From UBA1479 sp002706405 (GTDB taxonomy: Bacteria > Pseudomonadota > Alphaproteobacteria > Rhodospirillales > Casp-alpha2), in the NCBI GenBank assembly GCA_963972255.1, contig CAXATO010000006.1, positions 124,001-188,000 of the forward strand: DNA of 64,000 nt, read 5' to 3'. Within the stretch, counting starts at the first letter, position 1. Each line of letters begins with the position of its first letter. Of the stretch, positions 33,079 through 41,700 are shown piece by piece. The notes under the pieces are model-generated. The model worked only from the letters and a program-made list of their open reading frames with translations, was not told where the DNA came from and searched no databases. The position numbers and the translations under genes were made by a program.

Positions 33079-33114
33079 GTTGTCCGATGGATTAGGAAAG
33101 GCTGAAGCACGCCC

Positions 33115-33939
33115 ATGACCACCGACAAAGTCGCCGCCCATTACACTCATGGCAGCCTGATGGACGCCATCCTGACCAAGCTGGACGAGGCCGGGGTGTC
33201 GCTCGATGGCCTGTCGGCGCTGGATCTCGCCCCCCTGGATCATCTGCACGGACGCGGTCGGGAAGCGACGGATGAGATGATCGACCGGCTGGCCCCCCGC
33301 GCGGGGCAGCACGTCGTCGATATCGGCTGCGGCGTCGGCGGACCGGCGCGCTATCTTGCCGCGATGACGGGCGCGCGGGTCAGCGGCGTCGACCTGACAC
33401 CGGAATTCATCGCGGTGGCGGCGGAATTGGCGGAACGGACCGGCCTTTCGGAGATGACCGAATTCCATGTCGGCGACGCGCTCAACCTGCCTTTCGACGA
33501 CGCCGCCTTCGACGCCGGCTTTACCCAGAATGTGTCCATGAGCGTGCCCGACAAGGCGCGCTTTTTCGCCGAGGCCGCCAGAGTGCTGAAGTCGGGGGCC
33601 TGCTTTGTCGCCGGTGAAGTCGCGCAGGGGCCCGGCGGCGATGTGATCTATCCCGTGCCCTGGGCCATGACGGCGGAGATCAGCCATCTCACGACGCCCG
33701 AGGAAACGGCGGAAATTCTCGACGCGGCCGGATTTCGGGTCGAGGGCATCCATGATTCAACGGATAAGGCGTTGGCCTATAACCAGGCGTCCCGCGCACG
33801 GGTCAAGGAACAGGGGCCGCCGGTGCTCAGCCCGCTGGTGATCCTGCGTGAAAACGGGCTGGAGAGAATGCGCAATTCGGCCCGCAACATCGAGCAGGGC
33901 CGGGCCATCCCCGTGGAGTTCGTCTGCATTCGGTCTTGA
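33115..33939 (+). CDS. Class I SAM-dependent methyltransferase
   Basis: The product has 274 residues. Motif I is VVDIGCGVGGPARYLA, motif II contains VSGVDLTPEFI, and DALNLPFDDAAFDAG is the post-II/III region. The GCGVGGPAR form and the C-terminal ~70 residues resemble the sarcosine/dimethylglycine N-methyltransferase and tocopherol-methyltransferase-like group, so a small-molecule N- or C-methyl acceptor is likely (inference). It starts 36 bases after the rpmJ terminator. It is followed by the IclR regulator with a gap of 116 bases, so it is probably a separate unit. Confidence 0.8.
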   Translation: MTTDKVAAHYTHGSLMDAILTKLDEAGVSLDGLSALDLAPLDHLHGRGREATDEMIDRLAPRAGQHVVDIGCGVGGPARYLAAMTGARVSGVDLTPEFIAVAAELAERTGLSEMTEFHVGDALNLPFDDAAFDAGFTQNVSMSVPDKARFFAEAARVLKSGACFVAGEVAQGPGGDVIYPVPWAMTAEISHLTTPEETAEILDAAGFRVEGIHDSTDKALAYNQASRARVKEQGPPVLSPLVILRENGLERMRNSARNIEQGRAIPVEFVCIRS

Positions 33940-34055
33940 CATTTCGACCCCGGAACGCGACCTTTTTGAAAATAGTTCCGCATCGTGAAATTGATGCCTG
34001 CCCTGGGTAAGGCGCCGCGGAACGTCGCGATCCAAGAAACGTAGGGAAGATGATC

Positions 34056-34886
34056 ATGGCTGAAACCGCCACGCCCCGTCCGCGGACCCGGGGCCGTACC
34101 CGCACACGGTCGCGCGAGGATACCGGAGGACAGGTTCAGTCCCTGGCGCGCGCCATTTCCATTCTCAAGGCTTTGGCCCGATCCGACGAGGGCATGACCT
34201 TGACCGACGTGTCCTTGACGGTCGTCCTGCCGCCGTCGACCACGCACCGCCTGCTGACCACCATGCAGCACGACCGCATCGTGCGCTTCGATCAGGCGAC
34301 GGCCCTGTGGCACGTGGGCGTCGAGGCCTTCGTCATCGGCAATGCCTTCATCCGTTCGCGCGATTTGGTCGTCATGGCGCGCCCCATCATGCGCCGGCTG
34401 ATGGAGGAAACGGGCGAGACCGTGAAACTGGGGATTCAGGACGACGGCGAAGTCATCTATCTGGCCCAGGTCGAAAGCCGCGAAACCATGCGCGCTTACC
34501 GGGCCCCCGGCACGCGAGTCCCCATGCATTGTTCCGGGGTGGGCAAGGCGCTGCTTGCCAATCAGTCCGAGGAAGAGGTCAATCGCATCCTGCAACGCCA
34601 CGGTCTGACCAAGGTCACGGACAAGACCTTGGCGACGCCGGTGCGCTTCCGTGATGCCCTCAGCCAGATTCGTCGCCAGGGCTATGCCCTCGACGACGAG
34701 GAACATGCGATCGGTCTGCGCTGTATCGCCGCCGCCGTGTTCAACGAGCACGATGAACCCATCGCCGCCATCTCCGTCTCCGGCCCCTCGGCGCGTATTT
34801 CCGACGAGAAGATTGCCGGCCTGGCGGGTCTCGTGACCCGCGCCGCCACGGCCATCGCAAGCGAGCTCGGCAGCCGCGAGCCCTGA
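34056..34886 (+). CDS. IclR-family transcriptional regulator, probable regulator of the glyoxylate cluster
   Basis: The product is 276 residues from ATG 34056 (AGGGAAG six bases upstream; the ATG at 34050 is too close to it). A short basic tail (RPRTRGRTRTRSRED) precedes a winged helix (~28-90: SLARAISILKALARSDEGMTL, PSTTHRLLTTMQ). The IclR effector domain follows (~105-270: GVGKALLANQSEEEV, EHAIGLRCIAAAVF). In enterobacteria the IclR-type AllR controls gcl-hyi-glxR in response to glyoxylate. Its position just upstream of gcl makes an equivalent role likely, though binding is not shown. Confidence 0.88.
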   Translation: MAETATPRPRTRGRTRTRSREDTGGQVQSLARAISILKALARSDEGMTLTDVSLTVVLPPSTTHRLLTTMQHDRIVRFDQATALWHVGVEAFVIGNAFIRSRDLVVMARPIMRRLMEETGETVKLGIQDDGEVIYLAQVESRETMRAYRAPGTRVPMHCSGVGKALLANQSEEEVNRILQRHGLTKVTDKTLATPVRFRDALSQIRRQGYALDDEEHAIGLRCIAAAVFNEHDEPIAAISVSGPSARISDEKIAGLAGLVTRAATAIASELGSREP

Positions 34887-34997
34887 GTGCCGGATACCGG
34901 CTTCGGTTCCCCTGATTGACGCCGCACGACAGGCCGCCGCCGTTCCTTGCGGAGTGATGGACAGGTGTTTTTCCAAAATTGAATGTTATTTAACTAA

Positions 34998-35052
34998 TTG
35001 ATATTAAATGTAAAAAATAGAGATTATCGAATTACGGAATAATTTCCAAAAT
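34998..35052 (+). promoter_or_regulatory. Candidate gcl promoter and IclR-type operator
   Basis: The gap 34887-35115 has an AT-rich core unlike its surroundings. TTGATA (34998-35003) and GATTAT (35022-35027) are 18 bases apart. GGAATAATTTCC (35036-35047) has GGAA/TTCC half-sites four bases apart, close to the IclR consensus TGGAAATNATTTCCA but one base shorter. TTCCAAAAT occurs twice, at 34971-34979 and 35044-35052. A repressor bound here would block gcl transcription. Confidence 0.4.
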
Positions 35053-35115
35053 GGTTGCCGTCGTGTCGACTGACTGTCACCCTTAATGCCAGTTCTTGGT
35101 AAGGAGGTGACGGCA

Positions 35116-36933
35116 ATGGCACGTATGACGGCAGCAGAAGCAGCAGTCCGGGTCCTGGAAAAGGAAGGCGTTTATGCCGCCTTCGGCGTTCCGGGTGCCG
35201 CCATCAACCCGTTCTATGCGGCAATGAAAAAGCGCGGCTCCATCGACCACGTATTGGCCCGCCATGTCGAAGGAGCGTCCCACATGGCCGAAGGCTTCAC
35301 CCGCGCCAAGGCCGGCAACATCGGGGTCTGTATCGGCACCTCGGGGCCGGCGGGCACGGACATGATCACCGGCCTGTATTCCGCCCAGGCGGACAGCATC
35401 CCGATCCTCTGCATCACCGGGCAGGCGCCCCGCGACAAGCTCTACAAGGAGGATTTCCAGGCGGTCGACATTGAATCGATCGCCAAGCCGGTGACCAAAT
35501 GGGCGGTCACCGTGCGTGAGCCGGCGTTGGTGCCCCGCGTGTTCCAGAAGGCGTTCCATCTGATGCGCTCGTCCCGGCCGGGGCCGGTGCTGATCGACAT
35601 GCCGATCGACGTGCAGCTGGCGGAAATCGAATTCGACGCCGACATGTATGAACCGCTTCCGGCATTCAAGCCCAAGGCCTCGCGCCGTCAAATCGACCGG
35701 GCCATGGCGATGCTGGCCGGTGCCGAACGGCCGATGATTGTCGCCGGCGGCGGCATCATCAACGCCGATGCCCAGGATCTTCTGGTTGAATTCGCGGAAT
35801 TGACCGGTATTCCCGTGATCCCGACCCTGATGGGCTGGGGGGCGATCGCCGACGATCACCCCCTGATGGCCGGCATGGTCGGACTGCAGACCGCGCATCG
35901 CTACGGCAACAAGTCGTTCCTGCGGTCCGACTTCGTGCTCGGCATCGGCAACCGCTGGGCCAACCGGCACACGGGGTCCGTCGACGTCTACACCCGTGGT
36001 CGGACCTTCGTGCATGTGGATATCGAGCCGACCCAGATCGGCCGGGTGTTCGAACCCGACTACGGCATCGTGTCCGACGCCGGGGCGGCGCTGGCGCTGT
36101 TCGTGCAGGCGGCGCGCGAGATGGCGGAAGACGGCCGCCTGCCGGATTGGTCGGGCTGGGCCGCGGAATGCGCCCACCGCAAGGACGTGATGCAGCGAAA
36201 ATCCCATTTCGACGCGGTGCCGTTGAAGCCGCAGCGCGTCTATCAGGAGATGAAGGAGGCCTTCGGCCGTGACGTCTGCTACGTCACCACCATCGGCCTC
36301 AGCCAGATCGCCGCCGCCCAGTTCCTAAACGTCTACGGGGCGCGCAACTGGATCAACTGCGGCCAGGCAGGGCCCTTGGGCTGGACCCTGCCGGCCGCGC
36401 TGGGGGCGCGCAAGGCCTGCCCGGACAAGGAGATCGTCGCGGTTTCCGGCGATTACGACTTCCAGTTCCTGATCGAGGAACTGGCCGTCGGCGCCCAGTT
36501 CAACCTGCCCTACATCCATGTGGTGCTGAACAATTCCTATCTGGGATTGATCCGCCAGGCGCAGCGCGGCTTCGACATGGATTACAACGTCCAACTGTCG
36601 TTCGCGAACGTCAACGCGCCGGATCTGGGCGACTACGGCGTCGATCATGTCGCCGTGGCCGAAGGCCTGGGCTGCAAGGCGATCCGTGTGCGCAGCCCCA
36701 ACGAGTTCAAGGAAGCCTTCGCCCGGGCGAAGGCCCTGATGACGGAATATCAGGTGCCCGTGGTTCTGGAATTCATTCTGGAACGCGTGACCAACGTCGC
36801 CATGGGCATGGAGATCGACGCCGTCAACGAGTTCGAGGAAATCCTTTGCCTGGACCCGTCCCTGGATTCCGACGGCCTACCCGACGCCACCTCGGGCGAG
36901 GAAAAGAAGCGGGACATGATTCCCGCCGAATAG
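35116..36933 (+). CDS. gcl: Glyoxylate carboligase (tartronate-semialdehyde synthase)
   Basis: This 605-residue ThDP enzyme joins two glyoxylates to tartronate semialdehyde with CO2 loss. The start MARMTAAEAAVRVLEKEG aligns with E. coli Gcl, and a perfect AAGGAGGTGA sits five bases upstream. Landmarks are AFGVPGAAINPFY, RHVEGASHMAEG, TSGPAGTDMIT, GQAPRDKLYKEDFQAVDIE and SGDYDFQFLIEELAVGAQF. It keeps V51 in place of the ThDP-activating Glu, the known hallmark that separates Gcl from other ThDP enzymes. The C-terminal 30 residues (SLDSDGLPDATSGEEKKRD) differ from the E. coli tail. It is the first enzyme gene of the pathway cluster. Confidence 0.97.
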   Translation: MARMTAAEAAVRVLEKEGVYAAFGVPGAAINPFYAAMKKRGSIDHVLARHVEGASHMAEGFTRAKAGNIGVCIGTSGPAGTDMITGLYSAQADSIPILCITGQAPRDKLYKEDFQAVDIESIAKPVTKWAVTVREPALVPRVFQKAFHLMRSSRPGPVLIDMPIDVQLAEIEFDADMYEPLPAFKPKASRRQIDRAMAMLAGAERPMIVAGGGIINADAQDLLVEFAELTGIPVIPTLMGWGAIADDHPLMAGMVGLQTAHRYGNKSFLRSDFVLGIGNRWANRHTGSVDVYTRGRTFVHVDIEPTQIGRVFEPDYGIVSDAGAALALFVQAAREMAEDGRLPDWSGWAAECAHRKDVMQRKSHFDAVPLKPQRVYQEMKEAFGRDVCYVTTIGLSQIAAAQFLNVYGARNWINCGQAGPLGWTLPAALGARKACPDKEIVAVSGDYDFQFLIEELAVGAQFNLPYIHVVLNNSYLGLIRQAQRGFDMDYNVQLSFANVNAPDLGDYGVDHVAVAEGLGCKAIRVRSPNEFKEAFARAKALMTEYQVPVVLEFILERVTNVAMGMEIDAVNEFEEILCLDPSLDSDGLPDATSGEEKKRDMIPAE

Positions 36934-36941
36934 AGGTCCCT

Positions 36942-37005
36942 GCGAGGAGGGCGGGAGGCGCCTTTGACCGGAACCCACTTCCGGTTGCCTCCCGCCCGAC
37001 CTCGC
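36942..37005 (+). repeat. Long perfect-stem hairpin between gcl and hyi
   Basis: Nested arms are GCGAGG (36942-36947) with CCTCGC (37000-37005), GGGCGGGAGGC (36949-36959) with GCCTCCCGCCC (36987-36997), and ACCGGAA (36967-36973) with TTCCGGT (36979-36985). In total 24 base pairs form, with only small bulges. There is no T-tract, so it is not a standard terminator. An mRNA-stabilising or processing element, or a REP-like element, fits better. Confidence 0.75.
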
Positions 37006-37051
37006 CGCTACCCTCGCCACCAATGAGCACATCACCGCAGGAGACACCCCC

Positions 37052-37846
37052 ATGCCCCGTTTCAACGCCAACATCACCATGCTGTTCCAGGAAGTCGATT
37101 TCATGGACCGCTTTCAGGCCGCGGCCAAGGCCGGGTTCAAGGGCGTGGAATACCTGTTCCCCTATGACTACAAGGCGGATGACCTCGTCGATGCGCTGAC
37201 CTCCAACGGCCTGACCCAGGTGTTGCACAACCTGCCGGCCGGCGACTGGGCCAAGGGGGAGCGGGGCCTGGCCAGCCTGCCCGACCGCAAAAGTGAATTT
37301 CAGGACAGCGTCGGTCTGGCCATTGAGTACGCCACGGCGCTTGGCTGTCCCCAGGTCAACTGTCTGGCCGGCATTCCCGGCGATGGCGTGGCCCCGGAAA
37401 AGGCCTTCGAGACCTTCGTCGAGAACCTGAAGTTCGCGGCCCCCCGGTTCGATGAGGCGGGCATCAAGCTTCTGGTCGAGGCCATCAACACCCGCGACAT
37501 TCCGGGCTTCTTCCTCAACACCTCGGCCCAGACGGAACGGGTGCTGGAGGCGGTCGGTCACGACAACCTGTATTTCCAATACGACGCCTATCACATGCAG
37601 ATCATGGAGGGCGATTTGTGCCGCACGGTCGAACGCCTGCTGCCGCGCATCCCCCATATCCAGATCGCCGACAATCCGGGCCGCCACGAGCCGGGCACGG
37701 GCGAAATCAACTATCCCCACTTCTTCGCCCACCTGGACGCCATCGGCTACAAAGGTTGGGTCGGCTGCGAATACATCCCCGTGACCACGACGGTCGAGGG
37801 CCTGGGTTGGCTGCGCGCCGCCGAGGCGTCGAGCAAGGCCGCCTGA
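37052..37846 (+). CDS. hyi: Hydroxypyruvate isomerase
   Basis: The 264-residue protein has a xylose isomerase-like TIM barrel and begins MPRFNANITMLFQEVDFMDRF. AGGAG lies nine bases upstream of the ATG. Features typical of Hyi are GVEYLFPYDY, LHNLPAGDWAKGERGLA, LLVEAINTRDIPGFFL, QYDAYHMQIMEGDL and GRHEPGTGEINYP with its metal-site residues. It interconverts hydroxypyruvate and tartronate semialdehyde. The gcl-hyi-glxR order is the same as in E. coli. Confidence 0.95.
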   Translation: MPRFNANITMLFQEVDFMDRFQAAAKAGFKGVEYLFPYDYKADDLVDALTSNGLTQVLHNLPAGDWAKGERGLASLPDRKSEFQDSVGLAIEYATALGCPQVNCLAGIPGDGVAPEKAFETFVENLKFAAPRFDEAGIKLLVEAINTRDIPGFFLNTSAQTERVLEAVGHDNLYFQYDAYHMQIMEGDLCRTVERLLPRIPHIQIADNPGRHEPGTGEINYPHFFAHLDAIGYKGWVGCEYIPVTTTVEGLGWLRAAEASSKAA

Positions 37847-37978
37847 TTCCAGCAGCGGCCTTTTCCCGGCTGGCGGAAAAATCCCGGTTGCCCCATTGGT
37901 TTTTGCCGCAATCGCGGTAAAACGATTGCAACCATTCAGCTGACGTAAAATCAATCCACCCAGGAGGGGACATCAACC

Positions 37979-38863
37979 ATGGCTACCATTGGATTCATCG
38001 GTCTCGGCATCATGGGCGCACCCATGGCCGCCCAGCTTCAAAAAGCCGGACATAAGATCGTCGCGCTCAAGCGCAAGAAACCCATGCCGAAGGATCTCGC
38101 CAAGGGCGGCGCCGTGCTCGCCGCGACGCCCAAGGATGTCGCCGCCAAGTCCGAGGTCATCATCACCATGGTGCCCGACACGCCCCAGGTCGAAGAGGTC
38201 CTGTTCGGCGCCAACGGCGTGGCCTCGGCCAATCTGAAGGGCAAGCTGGTCATCGACATGTCCTCGATCGCGCCCTTGGCGACCAAGGAGTTCGCCAAGA
38301 AGATCAAGAAGGCGGGGGCCGGTTGGGTCGATGCGCCCGTGTCCGGCGGCGAAGTGGGGGCCAAGAACGCGGCCTTGACCATCATGTGCGGCGGGACAAA
38401 GAAGGACTTCGAACGCGCCCTGCCGCTGTTCGAACTGATGGGCAAGAACATCACCCTGGTCGGCGGCGCCGGTGACGGGCAGACCTGCAAGGTCGCCAAC
38501 CAGATCATCGTGGCGTTGAATATCGAAGCCGTGTCCGAGGCCCTTTTGTTCGCCTCCAAGGCCGGTGCCGATCCCGCCAAGGTGCGCGAAGCGCTGATGG
38601 GCGGCTTCGCCAATTCGAAGATTCTGGAAGTCCATGCGGAGCGTATGATCAAGCGCACCTTCAAGCCGGGCTTCCGCATCGAACTGCACCAGAAGGACCT
38701 GAACCTGGCGCTTTCCGGCGCCAAGGACATGGGCATCTCCCTGCCCAACACGGCGACGGCGCAGGAGTTGTTCAATTCCTGCAAGGCCCACGGTGGGGCC
38801 GGCTGGGACCATTCGGCCATGGTGCGCGCACTCGAGATCATGGCCAAGCACGAGGTCAAGTAA
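37979..38863 (+). CDS. glxR: 2-hydroxy-3-oxopropionate (tartronate semialdehyde) reductase
   Basis: The 294-residue protein belongs to the beta-hydroxyacid dehydrogenase family. It has the N-terminal dinucleotide motif GFIGLGIMGAPMA, the substrate loop DAPVSGGEVGAKNAAL, the catalytic Lys in CKVANQIIVALN, and KDLNLALSGAKDMG. It reduces tartronate semialdehyde to D-glycerate. AGGAGGGG lies 8-10 bases before the start. GarR and GlxR cannot be told apart by sequence; the symbol follows context. Confidence 0.93.
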   Translation: MATIGFIGLGIMGAPMAAQLQKAGHKIVALKRKKPMPKDLAKGGAVLAATPKDVAAKSEVIITMVPDTPQVEEVLFGANGVASANLKGKLVIDMSSIAPLATKEFAKKIKKAGAGWVDAPVSGGEVGAKNAALTIMCGGTKKDFERALPLFELMGKNITLVGGAGDGQTCKVANQIIVALNIEAVSEALLFASKAGADPAKVREALMGGFANSKILEVHAERMIKRTFKPGFRIELHQKDLNLALSGAKDMGISLPNTATAQELFNSCKAHGGAGWDHSAMVRALEIMAKHEVK

Positions 38864-38919
38864 TCCCGCTCCGCCGCCCCTGTTGCCGGGGCGGGCAAAA
38901 GAATTACAATGAGGAAAAG

Positions 38920-38942
38920 CCGGCGTCCGAAAGGGACGCCGG
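38920..38942 (+). repeat. Hairpin upstream of glcD
   Basis: Perfect 9-base arms CCGGCGTCC (38920-38928) and GGACGCCGG (38934-38942) flank a GAAAG loop. No T-tract follows. It is 19 bases before the glcD start, so it could act as an RNA-processing or attenuating element between glxR and glcD. Confidence 0.6.
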
Positions 38943-38960
38943 TCATTGGAGCGTCCAGCC

Positions 38961-40448
38961 ATGCTAATGCCGAAGCCGGATCAAGGCGTCATCGATCGGC
39001 GGGCCGAGATCATCGCCGCCATGCGTGCCATCGTGCCCGGGGAGGGTGTGATCGCCGACGACGCCATGCTCAAGGCCTTCGAATGCGACGGCCTGATGGC
39101 CTATCGCCAACTGCCGCTGATCGTCGTGCTGCCGGAAACCACGGCCCAGGTCTCGGCAATCCTGAAATACTGTCACGACAACGGCGTGAAGATCGTGCCG
39201 CGGGGTGCGGGCACGGGCCTGTCCGGCGGGGCGCTGCCGCTGGCCGACGCCATCACCCTGGGCCTGTCCAAGTTCAACCGTGTCGTGGAAATCGACTACC
39301 CCAACCGCTGTGCCGTGGTCCAGCCGGGGGTCACCAACCTCGGCATCACCAAAGCGGTGGAGGGCGACGGCTTCTATTACGCGCCCGACCCGTCGTCGCA
39401 GATCGCATGTTCCATCGGCGGCAACATCGCCGAGAATTCCGGCGGCGTGCATTGCCTGAAATACGGCCTGACGACCAACAACGTGCTGGGCGTGGAAATG
39501 GTGCTGATGGACGGCACGGTCCTGCGGCTCGGCGGTAAGCATCTGGACCCAGGGGGCTATGACCTGCTGGGCGTGCTGACCGGTTCCGAAGGACTGCTCG
39601 GCGTCATCACCGAGGTCACCGTGCGCATCCTGAAAAAGCCGGAGACGGCGCGGGCGGTTTTGCTCGGTTTCAATTCGTCGGAAGAAGGGGGCGATTGCGT
39701 CGCCGCCATCATCAACGCCGGGATCATCCCCGGCGGGATCGAGATGATGGACAAGCCCGCCATCCACGCGACCGAGGAATTCGTTCATGCGGGCTATCCC
39801 ATGGATGTGGAAGCGCTGCTGATCGTCGAACTGGACGGCCCCAAGGTCGAGGTCGATTACCTGATCGAACGGGTCGGCGAGATCGCGACGGGGCAGGGGG
39901 CGATCTATTCCCGCATCAGCGAGAGCGAGGAAGAACGCGCCGCCTTCTGGTCCGGGCGCAAGAACGCCTTTCCGGCCGTCGGGCGCATCTCGCCGGATTA
40001 TCTTTGCATGGACGGCACCATCCCCCGGAAAAAGCTCGGCCTGGTTCTGCAGCGCATGACGGAGATGTCCGACAAATACGGCCTGCGCGTCGCCAACGTG
40101 TTCCACGCCGGCGACGGCAACCTGCATCCGCTGATCATGTTCGACGCCAACCAGCCGGGCGAACTGGACCGGGCCGAGGAATTCGGCGCCGACATTCTTA
40201 AATTATGTGTCGAGGTCGGCGGCGTGCTGTCCGGCGAACACGGCATCGGCGTGGAAAAACGCGACCTGATGGGCGAGATGTTCACGGAAGACGACCTGAA
40301 GCAGCAGCAGCGCGTCAAATGCGCCTTCGATCCGGACCATCACCTCAACCCGGGCAAGGTCTACCCGACCCTCCACCGCTGCGCCGAACTGGGCCGCATG
40401 CATATCTCGCGCGGCCAGGTGCCGTTCCCCGACATTCCCCGATTCTGA
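38961..40448 (+). CDS. glcD: Glycolate oxidase subunit GlcD (FAD-linked)
   Basis: The protein is 495 residues from ATG 38961 (GGAG eight bases upstream; an in-frame TTG at 38946 is less likely). It has the FAD_binding_4 signature PRGAGTGLSGGALPL, then YYAPDPSSQIACSIGGNIAENSGGVHCLKYGL, and a C-terminal FAD-oxidase domain with NVFHAGDGNLHPL and GEHGIGVEKRDLM. It is near-colinear with E. coli GlcD. It oxidises glycolate (and D-lactate) to glyoxylate at the membrane with GlcE and GlcF. Confidence 0.96.
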   Translation: MLMPKPDQGVIDRRAEIIAAMRAIVPGEGVIADDAMLKAFECDGLMAYRQLPLIVVLPETTAQVSAILKYCHDNGVKIVPRGAGTGLSGGALPLADAITLGLSKFNRVVEIDYPNRCAVVQPGVTNLGITKAVEGDGFYYAPDPSSQIACSIGGNIAENSGGVHCLKYGLTTNNVLGVEMVLMDGTVLRLGGKHLDPGGYDLLGVLTGSEGLLGVITEVTVRILKKPETARAVLLGFNSSEEGGDCVAAIINAGIIPGGIEMMDKPAIHATEEFVHAGYPMDVEALLIVELDGPKVEVDYLIERVGEIATGQGAIYSRISESEEERAAFWSGRKNAFPAVGRISPDYLCMDGTIPRKKLGLVLQRMTEMSDKYGLRVANVFHAGDGNLHPLIMFDANQPGELDRAEEFGADILKLCVEVGGVLSGEHGIGVEKRDLMGEMFTEDDLKQQQRVKCAFDPDHHLNPGKVYPTLHRCAELGRMHISRGQVPFPDIPRF

Positions 40449-40458
40449 TCCCCACGCC

Positions 40459-41685
40459 ATGACCGAAAATCTCAAGCCGGATACCGCCGATCAGGTTCTC
40501 GACGCCATCAAATGGGCGGTCTCGGACGCCATCCCCCTGGACGTGCGCGGCACGGGCACCAAGGCCGGGTTCGGCCGCCCGGTGCAGGCGGGCCGCGTGC
40601 TCGATCTGTCGAACCTTGCCGGCATCACCGATTACGACCCCGGCGAACTGGTGCTGACCGCCGGTCCCGCCACGCCCATGGCCGAGATCGACCGCGCACT
40701 CGCCGAAACCAATCAGGAATTGGCCTTCGAGCCCCTGGATCTGAGCGTGCTTTACGGCACGGACGCGGGTGCCGGCACCCTGGGCGGTGTCATCGCCGCC
40801 AATCTGTCCGGCCCCCGGCGCATCAAGGCCGGGGCGGCGCGCGACCATTTCCTGGGCTTTCAGGCTGTGTCGGGCCGGGGCGAGGTGTTCAAGTCCGGCG
40901 GCAAGGTGATGAAGAACGTCACCGGTTTCGATTTGTCGAAACTGATGGCTGGTTCTTTCGGCACCCTCGCCGTGATGACCGAGATTTCCGTGAAGGTGCT
41001 GCCGCGCCCGGAAAAGACCCGGACGGTGCTGCTGATGGGGGCCGACGACGATCAGGCCATCCAGGCGCTGTCCGACGCCCTGGGGTCCAGTCACGAGGTT
41101 GCCGGGGCGGCGCATCTGCCGGCCGCCATCGCGCAGCGATCCGCCGTCGGCTATGTGTCCGGTGCCGGGGCGGCGGTCACCGCCGTGCGCGTCGAAGGCC
41201 CGGGACCCAGTGTCGAACACCGCTGCAAATCGCTACAGGACCTGTTCGCGCCTTTCGGCGCGGTCGAGGAACTGCATTCCCATAATTCGGCCGCCTTCTG
41301 GCGCGAGGTCCGCGACGCGGCGGCTTTCACCGGCGACTGGCAGGACAGCCAGGTCTGGCGCGTCAGCGTGCCGCCCACGGCGGGCCCGGCCGTGGGTCAG
41401 CGCCTGCGCGCGCGGCTCGGCGGCGAGGTCTATTACGATTGGGGCGGCGGGCTGATCTGGTTCGCCCTTGATGCCCGCGATGACGCCGGCGCGGCGGACG
41501 TCCGCCAGGTCATCCGCGACTGCGGCGGCCATGCGACCCTGGTCCGCGCGGCGCCCGATGTGCGTCAGGCCGTCGAGGTCTTCCAGCCGCAGCCGGTCCC
41601 GCTCGCGGACCTGTCCCGCCGCGTCAAGGAAGCCTTCGATCCCGAGGGCATCCTCAATCCCGGCCGCATGACGGCGGGCGTGTAA
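40459..41685 (+). CDS. glcE: Glycolate oxidase subunit GlcE (FAD-binding)
   Basis: This 408-residue protein carries a reduced FAD_binding_4 fold: LDVRGTGTKAGFGRPV, LTAGPATPMAEIDRAL, GTDAGAGTLGGVIAANLSGPRRIKAGAARDHFLG and KSGGKVMKNVTGFDLSKLM. The C-terminus has NPGRM. It forms the second flavin subunit of glycolate oxidase. It starts ten bases after glcD and ends 15 bases before glcF, so the three subunits are co-transcribed. Confidence 0.95.
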   Translation: MTENLKPDTADQVLDAIKWAVSDAIPLDVRGTGTKAGFGRPVQAGRVLDLSNLAGITDYDPGELVLTAGPATPMAEIDRALAETNQELAFEPLDLSVLYGTDAGAGTLGGVIAANLSGPRRIKAGAARDHFLGFQAVSGRGEVFKSGGKVMKNVTGFDLSKLMAGSFGTLAVMTEISVKVLPRPEKTRTVLLMGADDDQAIQALSDALGSSHEVAGAAHLPAAIAQRSAVGYVSGAGAAVTAVRVEGPGPSVEHRCKSLQDLFAPFGAVEELHSHNSAAFWREVRDAAAFTGDWQDSQVWRVSVPPTAGPAVGQRLRARLGGEVYYDWGGGLIWFALDARDDAGAADVRQVIRDCGGHATLVRAAPDVRQAVEVFQPQPVPLADLSRRVKEAFDPEGILNPGRMTAGV

Positions 41686-41700
41686 GGGCAGGAATAGATC

